From an uncultured Eubacteriales bacterium (GTDB lineage: Bacteria; Bacillota; Clostridia; Christensenellales; Aristaeellaceae), in the NCBI GenBank assembly GCA_902761825.1, contig CACWLY010000006.1:1-64000 (forward strand): 64,000 nucleotides of DNA. Reading direction: 5' to 3'. The translations under genes and the position numbers were made by a program. The notes below the pieces were generated by a model that had not been told where the DNA came from, searched no databases, and saw only the letters and a program-made list of their open reading frames with translations. Shown piece by piece: positions 17,100-25,583 of the stretch; position 1 is the stretch's first letter, and the number at the start of each line of letters is the position of its first letter.

Positions 17100-17984
17100 T
17101 CAGATCAGCGTGACGGTGAACCAGGTCGTGTATACCTTGCCCGGGGCCAGCAGCGTCACATAGGGCTTGTCCTCAAAGTTATCGCTGTCCTGAACGCGGC
17201 CCGGCATGCCGTGCCAGGGCTCCAGGCAGACGTAGTCGGCGTTCGCGTGGGGCATGGACCACACGGCGAGCACTTCCATTTTGGGGAAATCGAAGCGCAG
17301 GCCGCGCCCGCTGACCCGGTGCACCAGATCGACGCTGCGGCTGTTCAGCCCGGCGAAGATCAGCGCGTCGCGCTCGTCGAACATCTTATGGGAAAGAGGG
17401 AGCACGCGCCCGTCCTTGAGCTCGCTCAGCTGCTCGGTTCCGTCCACCAGATAGCCGTTGGGCGCAAGCGTGTTTTCGCCCGATTCCTGCCTGGCGAACA
17501 CCAGCTGATAATCCTCGAAGGCCGCGCCGGGTTCCATGGGGCAGATAAAGCCCGGATGCCCGCCCACGCACAGGGGCATGACGCGGTCTGATTTGTTTTC
17601 GATCAGGAAGGTGGTGGTATAGCCGTTTTCAAACAGACGGTAGGTGACGTGGAAAGCGAAATCGAACGGATACATCGGCTTGCTTTCCTCGGTGGGCGTC
17701 AGCACCAGATCGACGAAGTCCTCGCCCGTATGCGCGAACGCGAAATCCGGGTTCCGCGTGAAGCCGTGCTTGGTCATGGGATAGGTTTCGCCCGCAATGA
17801 CGATCTTTCCGTCCCGAACCGAACCGCATACCGGAAACAGCACCGGCGCGTGCTGCGCCCATACGGCGGGATCGGCCTGCCAGATCACCTCGCGGCCGTC
17901 GGTCCCTTTGAAGGAAGTGATCTGCGCGCCCTGTTGGCGGACGGTCGCCTCGGTGCCGCCGTAACGAAGCTTGATTTCAGCCAT
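17100..17984 (-). CDS. Aldose 1-epimerase family protein (LacX-like)
   Basis: This 294-residue protein has the galactose-mutarotase fold and resembles the LacX/YeaD-type branch of aldose 1-epimerases. These proteins interconvert anomers of free or phosphorylated sugars in the cytoplasm. Conserved-looking stretches include VLFPVCGS, KHGFTRN and GGHPGF, with His residues where the catalytic pair is expected. There is no signal peptide. A GAGGAGGG site lies before the ATG at 17984. It is adjacent to a helicase gene on the same strand, without an obvious functional link. The substrate is unknown. Confidence 0.8.
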   Translation of the reverse strand: MAEIKLRYGGTEATVRQQGAQITSFKGTDGREVIWQADPAVWAQHAPVLFPVCGSVRDGKIVIAGETYPMTKHGFTRNPDFAFAHTGEDFVDLVLTPTEESKPMYPFDFAFHVTYRLFENGYTTTFLIENKSDRVMPLCVGGHPGFICPMEPGAAFEDYQLVFARQESGENTLAPNGYLVDGTEQLSELKDGRVLPLSHKMFDERDALIFAGLNSRSVDLVHRVSGRGLRFDFPKMEVLAVWSMPHANADYVCLEPWHGMPGRVQDSDNFEDKPYVTLLAPGKVYTTWFTVTLI

Positions 17985-18005
17985 GATAAACCCTCCTCGT
18001 CAAGA

Positions 18006-19187
18006 TCAGACGTTTTCAAAGAACGGCTCGCCGTTCTCGCGGCGCAGCACGCCCATATCGTCAAATTCCAGCTTTTCGGGCTTGTCGCCCTGCAAATAGC
18101 GCAGTATTTCGTCCATCCGCACGCTTTCCTGAAAGCTCATCAGCGTAAAAGCGACGCCGTGGCGCTTCGCGCGGCCGGTGCGTCCGATGCGATGGGTGTA
18201 ATACTCGTTTTCGGTGGGCAGGTCGTAATTGATCACGGCCTCCACGTCGAACACGTCGATGCCGCGGGCGGCCACGTCCGTGCAGACCAGGATGGGGAAC
18301 TTGCCCTTTTTGAAGGCCTCCATGGTTTTGTTGCGCTTGCCCTGCGGGATATCGCCGTGCAGGCATTCGGCCTGATAGCCCTTTTTCTGCAGGATGCTGC
18401 ACAGCCGGTCGGTCATCGACTTGGTGTTGGTAAAGATCATGACGCGGCTATATTCGTCGCTGTCCAGCAGGTATTCCAGCCGCTCCTGCTTGTTGTGCCG
18501 GTCGGCCTCGATGATATACTGGGTGATCTGCGGCTTGTTTTCGTCCACCGCCTCGATGGTGATTTCCACCGGGTTATACTGGTATTTCCAGCTGATGGTC
18601 ATCACGTCCTGGTTGGTGGTCGCGCTGAACATCACCAGCTGGCGGTCGCCGGGGGTGGACTCGATGATTTTGGTCACGTCCTTGACGAAGCCCATTTTGA
18701 GCATTTCGTCGGCCTCGTCCAGCACCATCGTATGCACGCCGTCCAGCCGGGCCAGTCCGCGCTCCATCATATCCAGCATGCGGCCGGGGGTTGCCACGAC
18801 GATCTGCGGCTTGCGCTTGAGCGCCATGATCTGTTTCTTGATGGGCTGTCCGCCGTAGAGCGTTGCGATGCGTGCGCCCTTGATGAAGCGGGCCAGCTGG
18901 GTCAGGTCTTCCGCGATCTGCAGCGCCAGCTCACGGGTGGGCGCGAGGATCAGCTCCTGAATATGATCCTCCTTCAGTTGCAGGTATTCGAGCAGCGGAA
19001 TGCCGAAAGCGCAGGTTTTGCCCGTGCCGGTGGGGGCGATCGCGATCACGTCGTTTCCTTCCATCATCACGGGAATGGTCCGGGCCTGCACGGGCGTCGC
19101 CTCGCTGAAGCCCATTTTTTCCACAGCCTGAAGCACTTCGCTTGAAATATCCAGGCTGTCAAAGCGTATTTTCTCTGTTTCAGTCAC
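18006..19187 (-). CDS. DEAD-box ATP-dependent RNA helicase
   Basis: The 393-residue protein consists of the two RecA-like domains and very little else. Motifs are Q (near residue 38), APTGTGKT, PTRELALQ, TPGR, DEAD, SAT, ARGIDV and HRIGRTGR, in order. It lacks the basic C-terminal extension or RNA-binding domain of CshA or DbpA, so it is a minimal helicase core. It probably unwinds short RNA duplexes in ribosome assembly or mRNA decay. Which paralogue it is cannot be told from sequence alone. The gene lies 21 bases upstream of the aldose epimerase gene. Confidence 0.9.
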   Translation of the reverse strand: MTETEKIRFDSLDISSEVLQAVEKMGFSEATPVQARTIPVMMEGNDVIAIAPTGTGKTCAFGIPLLEYLQLKEDHIQELILAPTRELALQIAEDLTQLARFIKGARIATLYGGQPIKKQIMALKRKPQIVVATPGRMLDMMERGLARLDGVHTMVLDEADEMLKMGFVKDVTKIIESTPGDRQLVMFSATTNQDVMTISWKYQYNPVEITIEAVDENKPQITQYIIEADRHNKQERLEYLLDSDEYSRVMIFTNTKSMTDRLCSILQKKGYQAECLHGDIPQGKRNKTMEAFKKGKFPILVCTDVAARGIDVFDVEAVINYDLPTENEYYTHRIGRTGRAKRHGVAFTLMSFQESVRMDEILRYLQGDKPEKLEFDDMGVLRRENGEPFFENV

Positions 19188-19208
19188 GAATGTTTGATCC
19201 TTTACTCT

Positions 19209-20525
19209 TTAATCGATCAGCCCGCGCAGCCTCGCCATCTCGATGATGCCCTGGGTCATGCCCTGGGCCAGGCGCTGCTGATATTCGGGGCTGGAGAGGA
19301 GCAGGTCCTCTTCAAAGTTGGTCATATAGCCCATTTCCACTAAGAAGGAGGGCATCTTCGACCAGTTGTTGCCTACATAGGTATCGTTCAGGGTGCAGCC
19401 GCCCTTGGGCATTCCGGTCGCCTTCTGCATGGCGCGCAGCAGCGTTTCGCCCAGAAGCCTGTAACCGTCGGTATCGGCTACCTGCTTTGCGTACGAAGAG
19501 CTCAGCGGACAGTACACCTCGATGCCCTGCACGTCGGGATTGCTCCTGCGCGAGTTGCAGTGCAGGCGCAGAACGAAGTCAGCCTTGGCGTTGTTGGGGA
19601 TGGCGGAACGGTCCAGCATGCCCACGAAGGTATCCTGGATCTCGCGGGTCATCAGCACGCTCGCTCCGCGCTCCAGCAAGGCGTTGCGCAGCTGCATGGC
19701 GATCTCCAGCGTCACCTGGGATTCCATGCGCCGGGTCTCCGTGCCCTTCGCCATGCCAATCGTCGTAGTGGTGGTCTGCACGAAGTTCGGCCCGGACTGC
19801 ACCGTTTCCACCTGCGTGGTGCGCTGGTGGCCGGCGTCGATGCACACCACCACGCCCATCAGCTCGGTGGATTTGAGCGTTTGCGGGGCTTCGGGCGCGT
19901 GATAGGGGATCAGCACGCTGCTTTCATACAGCGGCGCGCTGTTGGGCGTCAGGATGCTGACGGTCACGGTATCGTCCGGATAGGTGCAGGGGAGGGGGAC
20001 CACGCCTTCATAGCGATAGCCGGCGTCCGCGTACAGCGTGATGCGGTGCCATTCCTGCGGCGATTTGCAGCGCAGTATCACGCTGTCCCGCCCGGGCGCG
20101 GAAAAACGGTAATGCAGGCCCTCCGGGGAATAGGTGAGCGCAAGATCGGTCACTTTGTTCGCGGCGGCGACCGCCGGGAGGCCGGCGGCGGGCGACTGCT
20201 CCGACGCGTCCGCTTCCAGCGTCAGCTTGGTCTGCATCAGCAGGCGGTTGCCCAGCGTGTACACGTTGAGCCCCAGCCGCGCTTCCTCAAAGGTGCCCGG
20301 CGCTTCGCATACGCCTTCAAAATGCCCGTTTCCCGAATAGAGCACCTTGCTGCCGGCGTCGTTCTGCGTATCAAACTTCACATAGACGAAGCTGTACTGC
20401 GGCAGGTCGAACGAGTAGCGCACAAGGTGCGGCTCGATCTCCGTATAGATGACGGGTTCTTCGGCCAGCGCCGCCGCAGGGCAGCACAGCAGCAGGCACA
20501 GCAGCAGGCAGACGATCGGTTTCAC
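19209..20525 (-). CDS. Secreted N-acetylmuramoyl-L-alanine amidase
   Basis: Starting at the GTG at 20525, the protein has 438 residues and begins with a signal peptide (VKPIVCLLLCLLLCCPAAALA). A longer frame to 20621 would start upstream of the promoter at 20568-20597. A beta-rich N-terminal region of unclear family comes first. The C-terminal half is an Amidase_3 zinc domain with CIDAGH, LRLHCNS and the catalytic VEMGYMTN. It cleaves the amide bond between MurNAc and the stem peptide in cell-wall turnover. A TTG at 20531 is an alternative start. Confidence 0.88.
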   Translation of the reverse strand: MKPIVCLLLCLLLCCPAAALAEEPVIYTEIEPHLVRYSFDLPQYSFVYVKFDTQNDAGSKVLYSGNGHFEGVCEAPGTFEEARLGLNVYTLGNRLLMQTKLTLEADASEQSPAAGLPAVAAANKVTDLALTYSPEGLHYRFSAPGRDSVILRCKSPQEWHRITLYADAGYRYEGVVPLPCTYPDDTVTVSILTPNSAPLYESSVLIPYHAPEAPQTLKSTELMGVVVCIDAGHQRTTQVETVQSGPNFVQTTTTTIGMAKGTETRRMESQVTLEIAMQLRNALLERGASVLMTREIQDTFVGMLDRSAIPNNAKADFVLRLHCNSRRSNPDVQGIEVYCPLSSSYAKQVADTDGYRLLGETLLRAMQKATGMPKGGCTLNDTYVGNNWSKMPSFLVEMGYMTNFEEDLLLSSPEYQQRLAQGMTQGIIEMARLRGLID

Positions 20526-20567
20526 GGGCAATCCCCATTTCCTTTGTATTGCGGCACACCGCCTTTC

Positions 20568-20597
20568 ATTATACTGTGCGCAAAACGGCACTGTCAA
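20568..20597 (-). promoter_or_regulatory. Promoter of the amidase gene
   Basis: On the minus strand, TTGACA (20597-20592) and TATAAT (20573-20568) are spaced by 18 bp. It is divergent from the uraA promoter about 75 bases away. The likely transcription start near 20561 decides in favour of the shorter amidase start. Confidence 0.8.
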
Positions 20598-20670
20598 GGT
20601 TTTCGGAAGGTTTTGGCGCATTTGCTTTTCCTTTTGCGTTTATTTCATCTTTTCCTTACCGGATAATCCC

Positions 20671-20699
20671 TTGACTTTGCCCTTTGGCTGTGATATCCT
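20671..20699 (+). promoter_or_regulatory. Promoter of uraA
   Basis: TTGACT (20671-20676) and TATCCT (20694-20699) have a 17-bp spacer. They lie directly ahead of the PyrR-type leader. Confidence 0.6.
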
Positions 20700-20718
20700 A
20701 CCCTCGACAACCAAACGC

Positions 20719-20813
20719 GTGTCCTTTAACCGGGTCCAGAGAGGCCGGGAAGGCTGCAAAGGTATGTGCCGCATGCGTATACCGCCTTGCCCTGCCATGG
20801 GTAAGGCGTTTTT
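20719..20813 (+). promoter_or_regulatory. PyrR-binding attenuator leader
   Basis: The leader contains GTCCAGAGAGGC..GGAAGG (about 20734-20752), which is the conserved PyrR recognition sequence in the loop region of the anti-antiterminator. It is closed by CCTTT (20723-20727) and AAAGG (20758-20762). An intrinsic terminator follows: CGCCTT-CCC / GGG-AAGGCG (20783-20808) and five T. In the known mechanism, PyrR with UMP stabilises the first hairpin and lets the terminator form, lowering expression when pyrimidines are plentiful. Confidence 0.9.
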
Positions 20814-20862
20814 ACATGCAAAGGCGCGCAGGGTTGATCTCAAATGTACGGAGGCTGTCTCT

Positions 20863-22191
20863 ATGAAGCTCACCTACGATGTCAACCAAACCCCTCCGCT
20901 GCGGAAGAACCTGATCTACGCTTTCCAGCAGCTGCTGGCCATCATGGCCGCGACATTGCTCGTTCCCATCCTGGTGGACGGCAGCGGCACCTATATGAGC
21001 CAGCCCGCCGCGCTGTGCGGCGCGGGCTTCGGCACGCTTTTCTACATCTTCATTGCCACGAAGAAAAAGAGCCCCGTGTTCCTGGGCAGCTCCTTCGCGT
21101 TCATCAGCCCCCTTGCGGGCGCCGTGGCGTTCGGCTTCCTGGGCATCTTCCTGGGCGCGGTGTTCGCCGGCCTGGTGTATGTGGTCATCGCGCTGATCAT
21201 CAAGAAGACCGGTTCCGCCTGGGTCAACAATCTGCTGCCCCCCGTGGTCATCGGCCCCACCGTCGCCCTGATCGGTCTGTCCCTGTGCGGCAGCGCCGTC
21301 AATAACCTGAACAACACCGCGGCCGGCAGCTACAACCTGGTGGCCATCCTGGTGGGCGTGATCGCCTTCGTCATCACGGTGTACGCCTCCACCCGCGGAA
21401 GCCAGGGCATGAAGCTGATCCCCTTCGTCATCGGTATTCTGGGCGCTTACGTGATCGCCCTGCTGTTCACCCTGATCGGCCGCGCCGCCAATCTGGACGC
21501 CCTGCAGCTGGTCAATCTCTCCGCTTTCGACAATATGCAGCTGTTCAAGGTGCCCCGTTTCACCTTCCTGGGCATCTTCGGCGCTTATGACGACGCCGTC
21601 AACAAGATCGGCTCCTTCGCCGACGTGATCAGCATCCTCGTTCTCTTCGCGCCCGTGGCCTTCGTTACCCTGGCCGAGCACATCGCCGACCATAAGAACC
21701 TCTCCAGCATCATCGAGCGCGATCTGATCACCGATCCCGGCCTGGACCGCACGCTGATCGGCGACGGCGTCGGCTCGATCGTCGGCTCCTTCTTCGGCGG
21801 CTGCCCCAATACCACCTACGGCGAGTCCGTGGGCTGCGTGGCCATCACCGGCAACGCCAGCATCAGCACCATCGCCATCGCCGCCGTTTACTGCATCATC
21901 CTCAGCTTCTTTGATCCCTTCGTCTGCTTCGTCAATTCCATTCCCAGCTGCATCGTCGGCGGCGTGTGCATCGCGCTGTACGGATTCATCGCCGTGTCCG
22001 GCCTCAAAATGCTGCAGCCCGTGGACCTGAACGACAACCGCAATCTGTTCGTCGTGGCGGCCATCCTGGTGCCCGGCATCGGCGGCCTGACCCTGAACTT
22101 CGGCGCGATCACGATCAGCTCCATCGCCACCGGCCTGATCCTGGGCATCATCATCAACGTGATCTTCAACAAGCGCGCGGCCAAAAAGTAA
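20863..22191 (+). CDS. uraA: Uracil permease (NCS2 family)
   Basis: The 442-residue protein has the multi-span architecture of the nucleobase:cation symporter-2 family. Typical signatures include the early NLIYAFQQLLA, LGSSFAFISP and the QH-like substrate region around LAEHIADHKN, then GGCPNTTYGES. It imports uracil with protons. The PyrR leader directly upstream supports the pyrimidine assignment over xanthine. The start ATG at 20863 has CGGAGG at 20849-20854. It appears to be a single-gene unit closed by the terminator at 22211. Confidence 0.93.
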   Translation: MKLTYDVNQTPPLRKNLIYAFQQLLAIMAATLLVPILVDGSGTYMSQPAALCGAGFGTLFYIFIATKKKSPVFLGSSFAFISPLAGAVAFGFLGIFLGAVFAGLVYVVIALIIKKTGSAWVNNLLPPVVIGPTVALIGLSLCGSAVNNLNNTAAGSYNLVAILVGVIAFVITVYASTRGSQGMKLIPFVIGILGAYVIALLFTLIGRAANLDALQLVNLSAFDNMQLFKVPRFTFLGIFGAYDDAVNKIGSFADVISILVLFAPVAFVTLAEHIADHKNLSSIIERDLITDPGLDRTLIGDGVGSIVGSFFGGCPNTTYGESVGCVAITGNASISTIAIAAVYCIILSFFDPFVCFVNSIPSCIVGGVCIALYGFIAVSGLKMLQPVDLNDNRNLFVVAAILVPGIGGLTLNFGAITISSIATGLILGIIINVIFNKRAAKK

Positions 22192-22210
22192 AAAAACGTC
22201 GCGATCCGCG

Positions 22211-22247
22211 TCCCGCTTCCCCGGCAGGAGAAGCGGGATTCTTTTTT
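22211..22247 (+). terminator. Terminator of uraA
   Basis: TCCCGCTT (22211-22218) pairs with AAGCGGGA (22231-22238) and is followed by TTCTTTTTT. The next 110 bases to the yicC promoter hold nothing else that I can identify. Confidence 0.85.
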
Positions 22248-22357
22248 GCCGGCATACGCTTTGCGGCCTCTGCCGGGCGCGGAGCCGCCCCGCTTCCGGT
22301 AGGACGGCGAAATCCTGACGATCCCCAAAATGCGGGCTTTTCAGGGAGCTTTTTTTA

Positions 22358-22366
22358 TGATATAAT
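22358..22366 (+). promoter_or_regulatory. Extended -10 promoter of the yicC operon
   Basis: TGATATAAT gives a consensus -10 with the TGn extension. The -35 position (TTTTCA at 22338-22343) is poor, as extended -10 promoters allow. It probably drives the long run from yicC to rsmA. Confidence 0.6.
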
Positions 22367-22393
22367 AAATTGTTACGTGGGGAGGGGGATGCT

Positions 22394-23263
22394 ATGCGAA
22401 GCATGACCGGCTACGGGCGCTGCCAGAAGGCGGCGGACGGCCGAGAAATGACGGTGGAGGTAAAGACCGTCAATCACCGTTTTCTGGACGTATCCCTTCG
22501 CCTGCCGCGGCATCTGGGGTTCGCCGAGGAGCAGATGCGCAAACAGCTTGCGGAAAAGCTGGGCAGGGGACATGCCGACGTATCCGTCGTATACCGCAAC
22601 GCGCGCGCCGATGCCCGCAGGGTGACCTGCGATCCCGCGCTGGCCGCAGCGTATAAGGACGCGATGGAGCAGCTGAGCCTTGCGACCGGCGCGAAGAACG
22701 ACGTGCCGCTGTCCCAGTACGCGCTTTTACCCGACGTTTTGACCGTTACCGAAGCCGAGGAAGACCGCGACGCCGTCTGGGCGCTCCTGAGCGAAGCGCT
22801 GTCGGGCGCGCTTTCGCAGGTGGAGGAAATGCGCCTGCGGGAAGGAAAGGCGCTCAAGGCCGATTTGTCGCTGCATCTGGAGCTGCTGGAAAATCTGCGG
22901 CTGCGGATCGCGGAGCGCGCTCCCGGCGTTGTGCGCGATTACAAAAACCGTCTGACCCAGCGCATCGCGGAGCTGGGCGTGACCGAGCCCGACGATCAGC
23001 GCATCGTGCAGGAGGTGGCGATTTTCGCGGACCGCGCCGCCATCGACGAGGAGCTGAGCCGCCTTGACAGCCACATCCGCCAGGCGTACAGCCTGATGGA
23101 GGGCGAAGCCTGCGGCAGCAAGCTGAATTTCCTGGTGCAGGAAATGAACCGCGAAGTCAACACCATCGGCAGCAAGGCCATGGATACCGCCATCGCCCAG
23201 ATGGTGGTGGACGCCAAATCCGAGATCGAAAAGCTGCGCGAGCAGATACAGAATGTGGAGTGA
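22394..23263 (+). CDS. yicC: YicC-family endoribonuclease
   Basis: This 289-residue protein matches the YicC/YloC family from end to end: MRSMTGYGR at the N terminus, EVKTVNHRFLD, and the C-terminal GSKLNFLVQEMNREVNTIGSK. E. coli YicC is reported as an endoribonuclease acting on small RNAs. The start ATG at 22394 follows GGAGGGG at 22381-22387. It is the first gene of the cluster with remA and gmk, an order common in Firmicutes. Confidence 0.92.
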   Translation: MRSMTGYGRCQKAADGREMTVEVKTVNHRFLDVSLRLPRHLGFAEEQMRKQLAEKLGRGHADVSVVYRNARADARRVTCDPALAAAYKDAMEQLSLATGAKNDVPLSQYALLPDVLTVTEAEEDRDAVWALLSEALSGALSQVEEMRLREGKALKADLSLHLELLENLRLRIAERAPGVVRDYKNRLTQRIAELGVTEPDDQRIVQEVAIFADRAAIDEELSRLDSHIRQAYSLMEGEACGSKLNFLVQEMNREVNTIGSKAMDTAIAQMVVDAKSEIEKLREQIQNVE

Positions 23264-23266
23264 GCC

Positions 23267-23518
23267 ATGCGTCTGATCAATATCGGCTACGGCAATATGG
23301 TGACGGCGGCCCGGGTGATCGCCGTGGTGAGCGCCGACAGCGCGCCTGCCCGGCGCGCGGTGCAGGACGCCCGGGAGGACAAACGGCTGATCGACGGAAC
23401 GGCGGGCCATAAAGCCAGCGCCGTGCTGGTGCTGGATAACGGGATGATCGCCCTGTCCGCGCTCCAGTCCGAAACGGTGGCCGCGCGGCTGCAAAGCGAA
23501 AACGAAGGAGAAAAATAA
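23267..23518 (+). CDS. remA: RemA/DUF370 family regulator
   Basis: The 83-residue protein opens with LINIGYGN, the family hallmark, and has the R-A-V-Q-D-A-R-E helix of RemA. In Bacillus, RemA is a DNA-binding ring-forming activator of matrix and osmoprotection genes. Here, as in many Clostridia, it sits between yicC and gmk, 3 bases after yicC. The target genes in this organism are not known. Confidence 0.88.
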   Translation: MRLINIGYGNMVTAARVIAVVSADSAPARRAVQDAREDKRLIDGTAGHKASAVLVLDNGMIALSALQSETVAARLQSENEGEK

Positions 23519-23519
23519 A

Positions 23520-24125
23520 ATGGTAGAGGCACGAAAGGGCATGCTGCTGGTGATATCGGGGCCTTCCGGAGCCGGCAAGGGCACGCTGTACGGAAAGCTG
23601 CTTGCGGCCGATCCCGACATAACGTTCTCGGTCAGCTATACCACGCGCGCGGCGCGTCCCGGCGAGGTGGATGGCAAGGATTACCGTTTCGTCACCGAGG
23701 AGGAATTCAGGCAAATGCTGGACCTGGACGGGTTCCTTGAGCATGCCGAGGTGCACGGGCATTTTTACGGCACGCCGCGCCAGCCCGTGCTGGACGCGCT
23801 GGAAAGGGGCCGCAGCGTCATGCTGGATATCGATCCCCAGGGCGCGCTGCAGGTGATGGAAAAAATGCCCGGCTGCGTGTCCGTGTTCATCCTGCCGCCC
23901 TCCTTCGGCGAGCTCCGCCGCCGCCTGACCAAGCGCGGCACCGAAACGGCGGAGGAGATCGAACGCCGCCTGCGCAACGCCCGGGGCGAGCTTGCGCTCA
24001 AGGATAAGTATCAGTATCTTGTGGTCAACGACGATCTGGAAGTGGCGTATCGGACGCTGCAGGGCATCGTGGATGCCGAAAAGCAGCGCTCCTGCCGCTA
24101 TTTTCCGGTGGTCGGGGAAGAATAA
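23520..24125 (+). CDS. gmk: Guanylate kinase
   Basis: This 201-residue enzyme phosphorylates GMP to GDP with ATP. The P-loop GPSGAGKGTL is near residues 14-23, followed by the GMP-binding YTTRAARPGE and the lid region RRLTKRGTE. It is complete and of normal length. GAAGGAG precedes the ATG at 23520, one base after the remA stop. Confidence 0.95.
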   Translation: MVEARKGMLLVISGPSGAGKGTLYGKLLAADPDITFSVSYTTRAARPGEVDGKDYRFVTEEEFRQMLDLDGFLEHAEVHGHFYGTPRQPVLDALERGRSVMLDIDPQGALQVMEKMPGCVSVFILPPSFGELRRRLTKRGTETAEEIERRLRNARGELALKDKYQYLVVNDDLEVAYRTLQGIVDAEKQRSCRYFPVVGEE

Positions 24126-24155
24126 ATCATTTCAATCGTTTGGAGGAAAAACAAC

Positions 24156-24371
24156 ATGTCTGTCAATAAGCCCGGCATCGTGGAACTGTCCCAGAAGGTG
24201 GATTGCCGTTATACCCTGGTGATCGAGGCCGCCAAGCGCGCGCGCCAGCTCGTGGCCGGCGCCCAGCCCCTGATCGATCCCAAGGATATGAAGCCCGTCA
24301 CCATCGCCATTGAAGAGATCAACCGCGGCCTGCTCACCTATCGCCGGAACCTGGAAGACGAGGAGCTGTAA
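24156..24371 (+). CDS. rpoZ: RNA polymerase omega subunit
   Basis: The 71-residue protein has the omega core: CRYTLVIEAAKRARQL, then PVTIAIEEINRGLLTY. It supports assembly of the beta-prime subunit of RNA polymerase. TGGAGG lies upstream. The position between gmk and coaBC is conserved in Firmicutes. Confidence 0.93.
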   Translation: MSVNKPGIVELSQKVDCRYTLVIEAAKRARQLVAGAQPLIDPKDMKPVTIAIEEINRGLLTYRRNLEDEEL

Positions 24372-24377
24372 GAAGCC

Positions 24378-25583
24378 GTGGGCGCGCTGGACGGAAAAAC
24401 AGTGGTGCTCGGCGTGACGGGAGGCATCGCGGCCTATAAAAGCTGCGAGGTCGTCTCCCGGCTGCGCAAGGCAGGCGCGGGGGTGCATGTGATCATGACC
24501 CAAAACGCCTGCCGGTTCGTCGCGCCGCTGACCTTTGAAACCCTCAGCAACAATCCCTGCGTCACCGATACCTTCGACCGGCCCGAACGCTGGGAAGTGG
24601 AGCATGTGGCCCTGGCAAAGCAGGCCGATCTGTTCCTGATCGCCCCGGCGACCGCCAATATCATGGCCAAGATGGCGCACGGCATCGCCGACGATATGCT
24701 GTCCACCACCGTGCTTGCCACCCGCGCTCCGATCCTGGCGGCCCCGGCCATGAATACCGGCATGTGGGAGAACGCCGCCATGCGGGAGAACCTGCGCATA
24801 CTGAAAGAACGCGGCGTATGCTTCATCGGTCCGGAGGGCGGGCTGCTGGCCTGTGGCGACGTAGGCGCGGGCCGCATGAGCGAGCCTGCGCAGATCGTGG
24901 AAAAATGCGTGGAAATGCTGACCCGCGCGCGGGACATGCAGGGGCTGCGCGTGCTGGTCACCGCCGGGCCGACCCGGGAAGCGGTCGATCCCGTGCGCTT
25001 TATCACCAACCGTTCCAGCGGCAAGATGGGCTACGCCATCGCCGAAGCCGCCGCTCTGCGCGGCGCGGAGGTCACGCTGGTCAGCGGCCCGGTGCAGCTT
25101 GCCGTGCCCGCGGGGGTCCGCATTGTGCCCGTGCAGAGCACAGAGGAATTGCTCAGCGCCATGCTGGAGCGCTGCCCGGATCAGGATATCGTGATCCAGG
25201 CCGCCGCTCCCGCCGATTATAAGCCCGAGGAAGCCGCGCCGCAGAAGCTCAAAAAGCAGGGCGACGGCCGCCTGACGCTCAGGCTGATCCCCACGCCCGA
25301 CGTGGCGAAGGCCGTCGGAGAGCGGAAAAAACCCGGACAGACGCTGATCGGCTTCGCCGCCGAAACCGAACGCCTGACCGATAACGCGCTCAAAAAGCTG
25401 GACGGAAAAAACCTGGATATGATCGTCGCAAACGACGTCACCAAACCCGGCGCGGGCTTCGACGTGGATACCAACATCGCCGAATTTATCACCCGCGAAG
25501 GCCGCGAAGAACTGCCCCTGATGACCAAGCGCGCCCTGGCCGATAAGATCCTCGACCGCGCCCTGGCGCTCCGGAAAGCATGA
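24378..25583 (+). CDS. coaBC: Bifunctional phosphopantothenoylcysteine decarboxylase/synthetase
   Basis: The 401-residue enzyme makes 4'-phosphopantetheine from phosphopantothenate and cysteine in two steps of coenzyme A synthesis. The N-terminal flavin decarboxylase (GVTGGIAAYK, the PAMNTGMW motif near 125, and ACGDVGAGRM) is followed by the synthetase (VTAGPTREAVDPVRFITNRSSG-type region from about 195, and AAPADYKPE). It starts at a GTG (24378), 6 bases after the rpoZ stop. The stop overlaps the priA start. Confidence 0.95.
   Translation: MGALDGKTVVLGVTGGIAAYKSCEVVSRLRKAGAGVHVIMTQNACRFVAPLTFETLSNNPCVTDTFDRPERWEVEHVALAKQADLFLIAPATANIMAKMAHGIADDMLSTTVLATRAPILAAPAMNTGMWENAAMRENLRILKERGVCFIGPEGGLLACGDVGAGRMSEPAQIVEKCVEMLTRARDMQGLRVLVTAGPTREAVDPVRFITNRSSGKMGYAIAEAAALRGAEVTLVSGPVQLAVPAGVRIVPVQSTEELLSAMLERCPDQDIVIQAAAPADYKPEEAAPQKLKKQGDGRLTLRLIPTPDVAKAVGERKKPGQTLIGFAAETERLTDNALKKLDGKNLDMIVANDVTKPGAGFDVDTNIAEFITREGREELPLMTKRALADKILDRALALRKA

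Noticed and set aside
16983-17591. A 202-codon frame starting in the short MITE
   Set aside because: It runs opposite the aldose epimerase gene and begins inside the mobile element.
20526-20621. A longer amidase N terminus
   Set aside because: It lies upstream of the promoter-predicted transcript start and places 32 non-signal residues before a perfect signal peptide.
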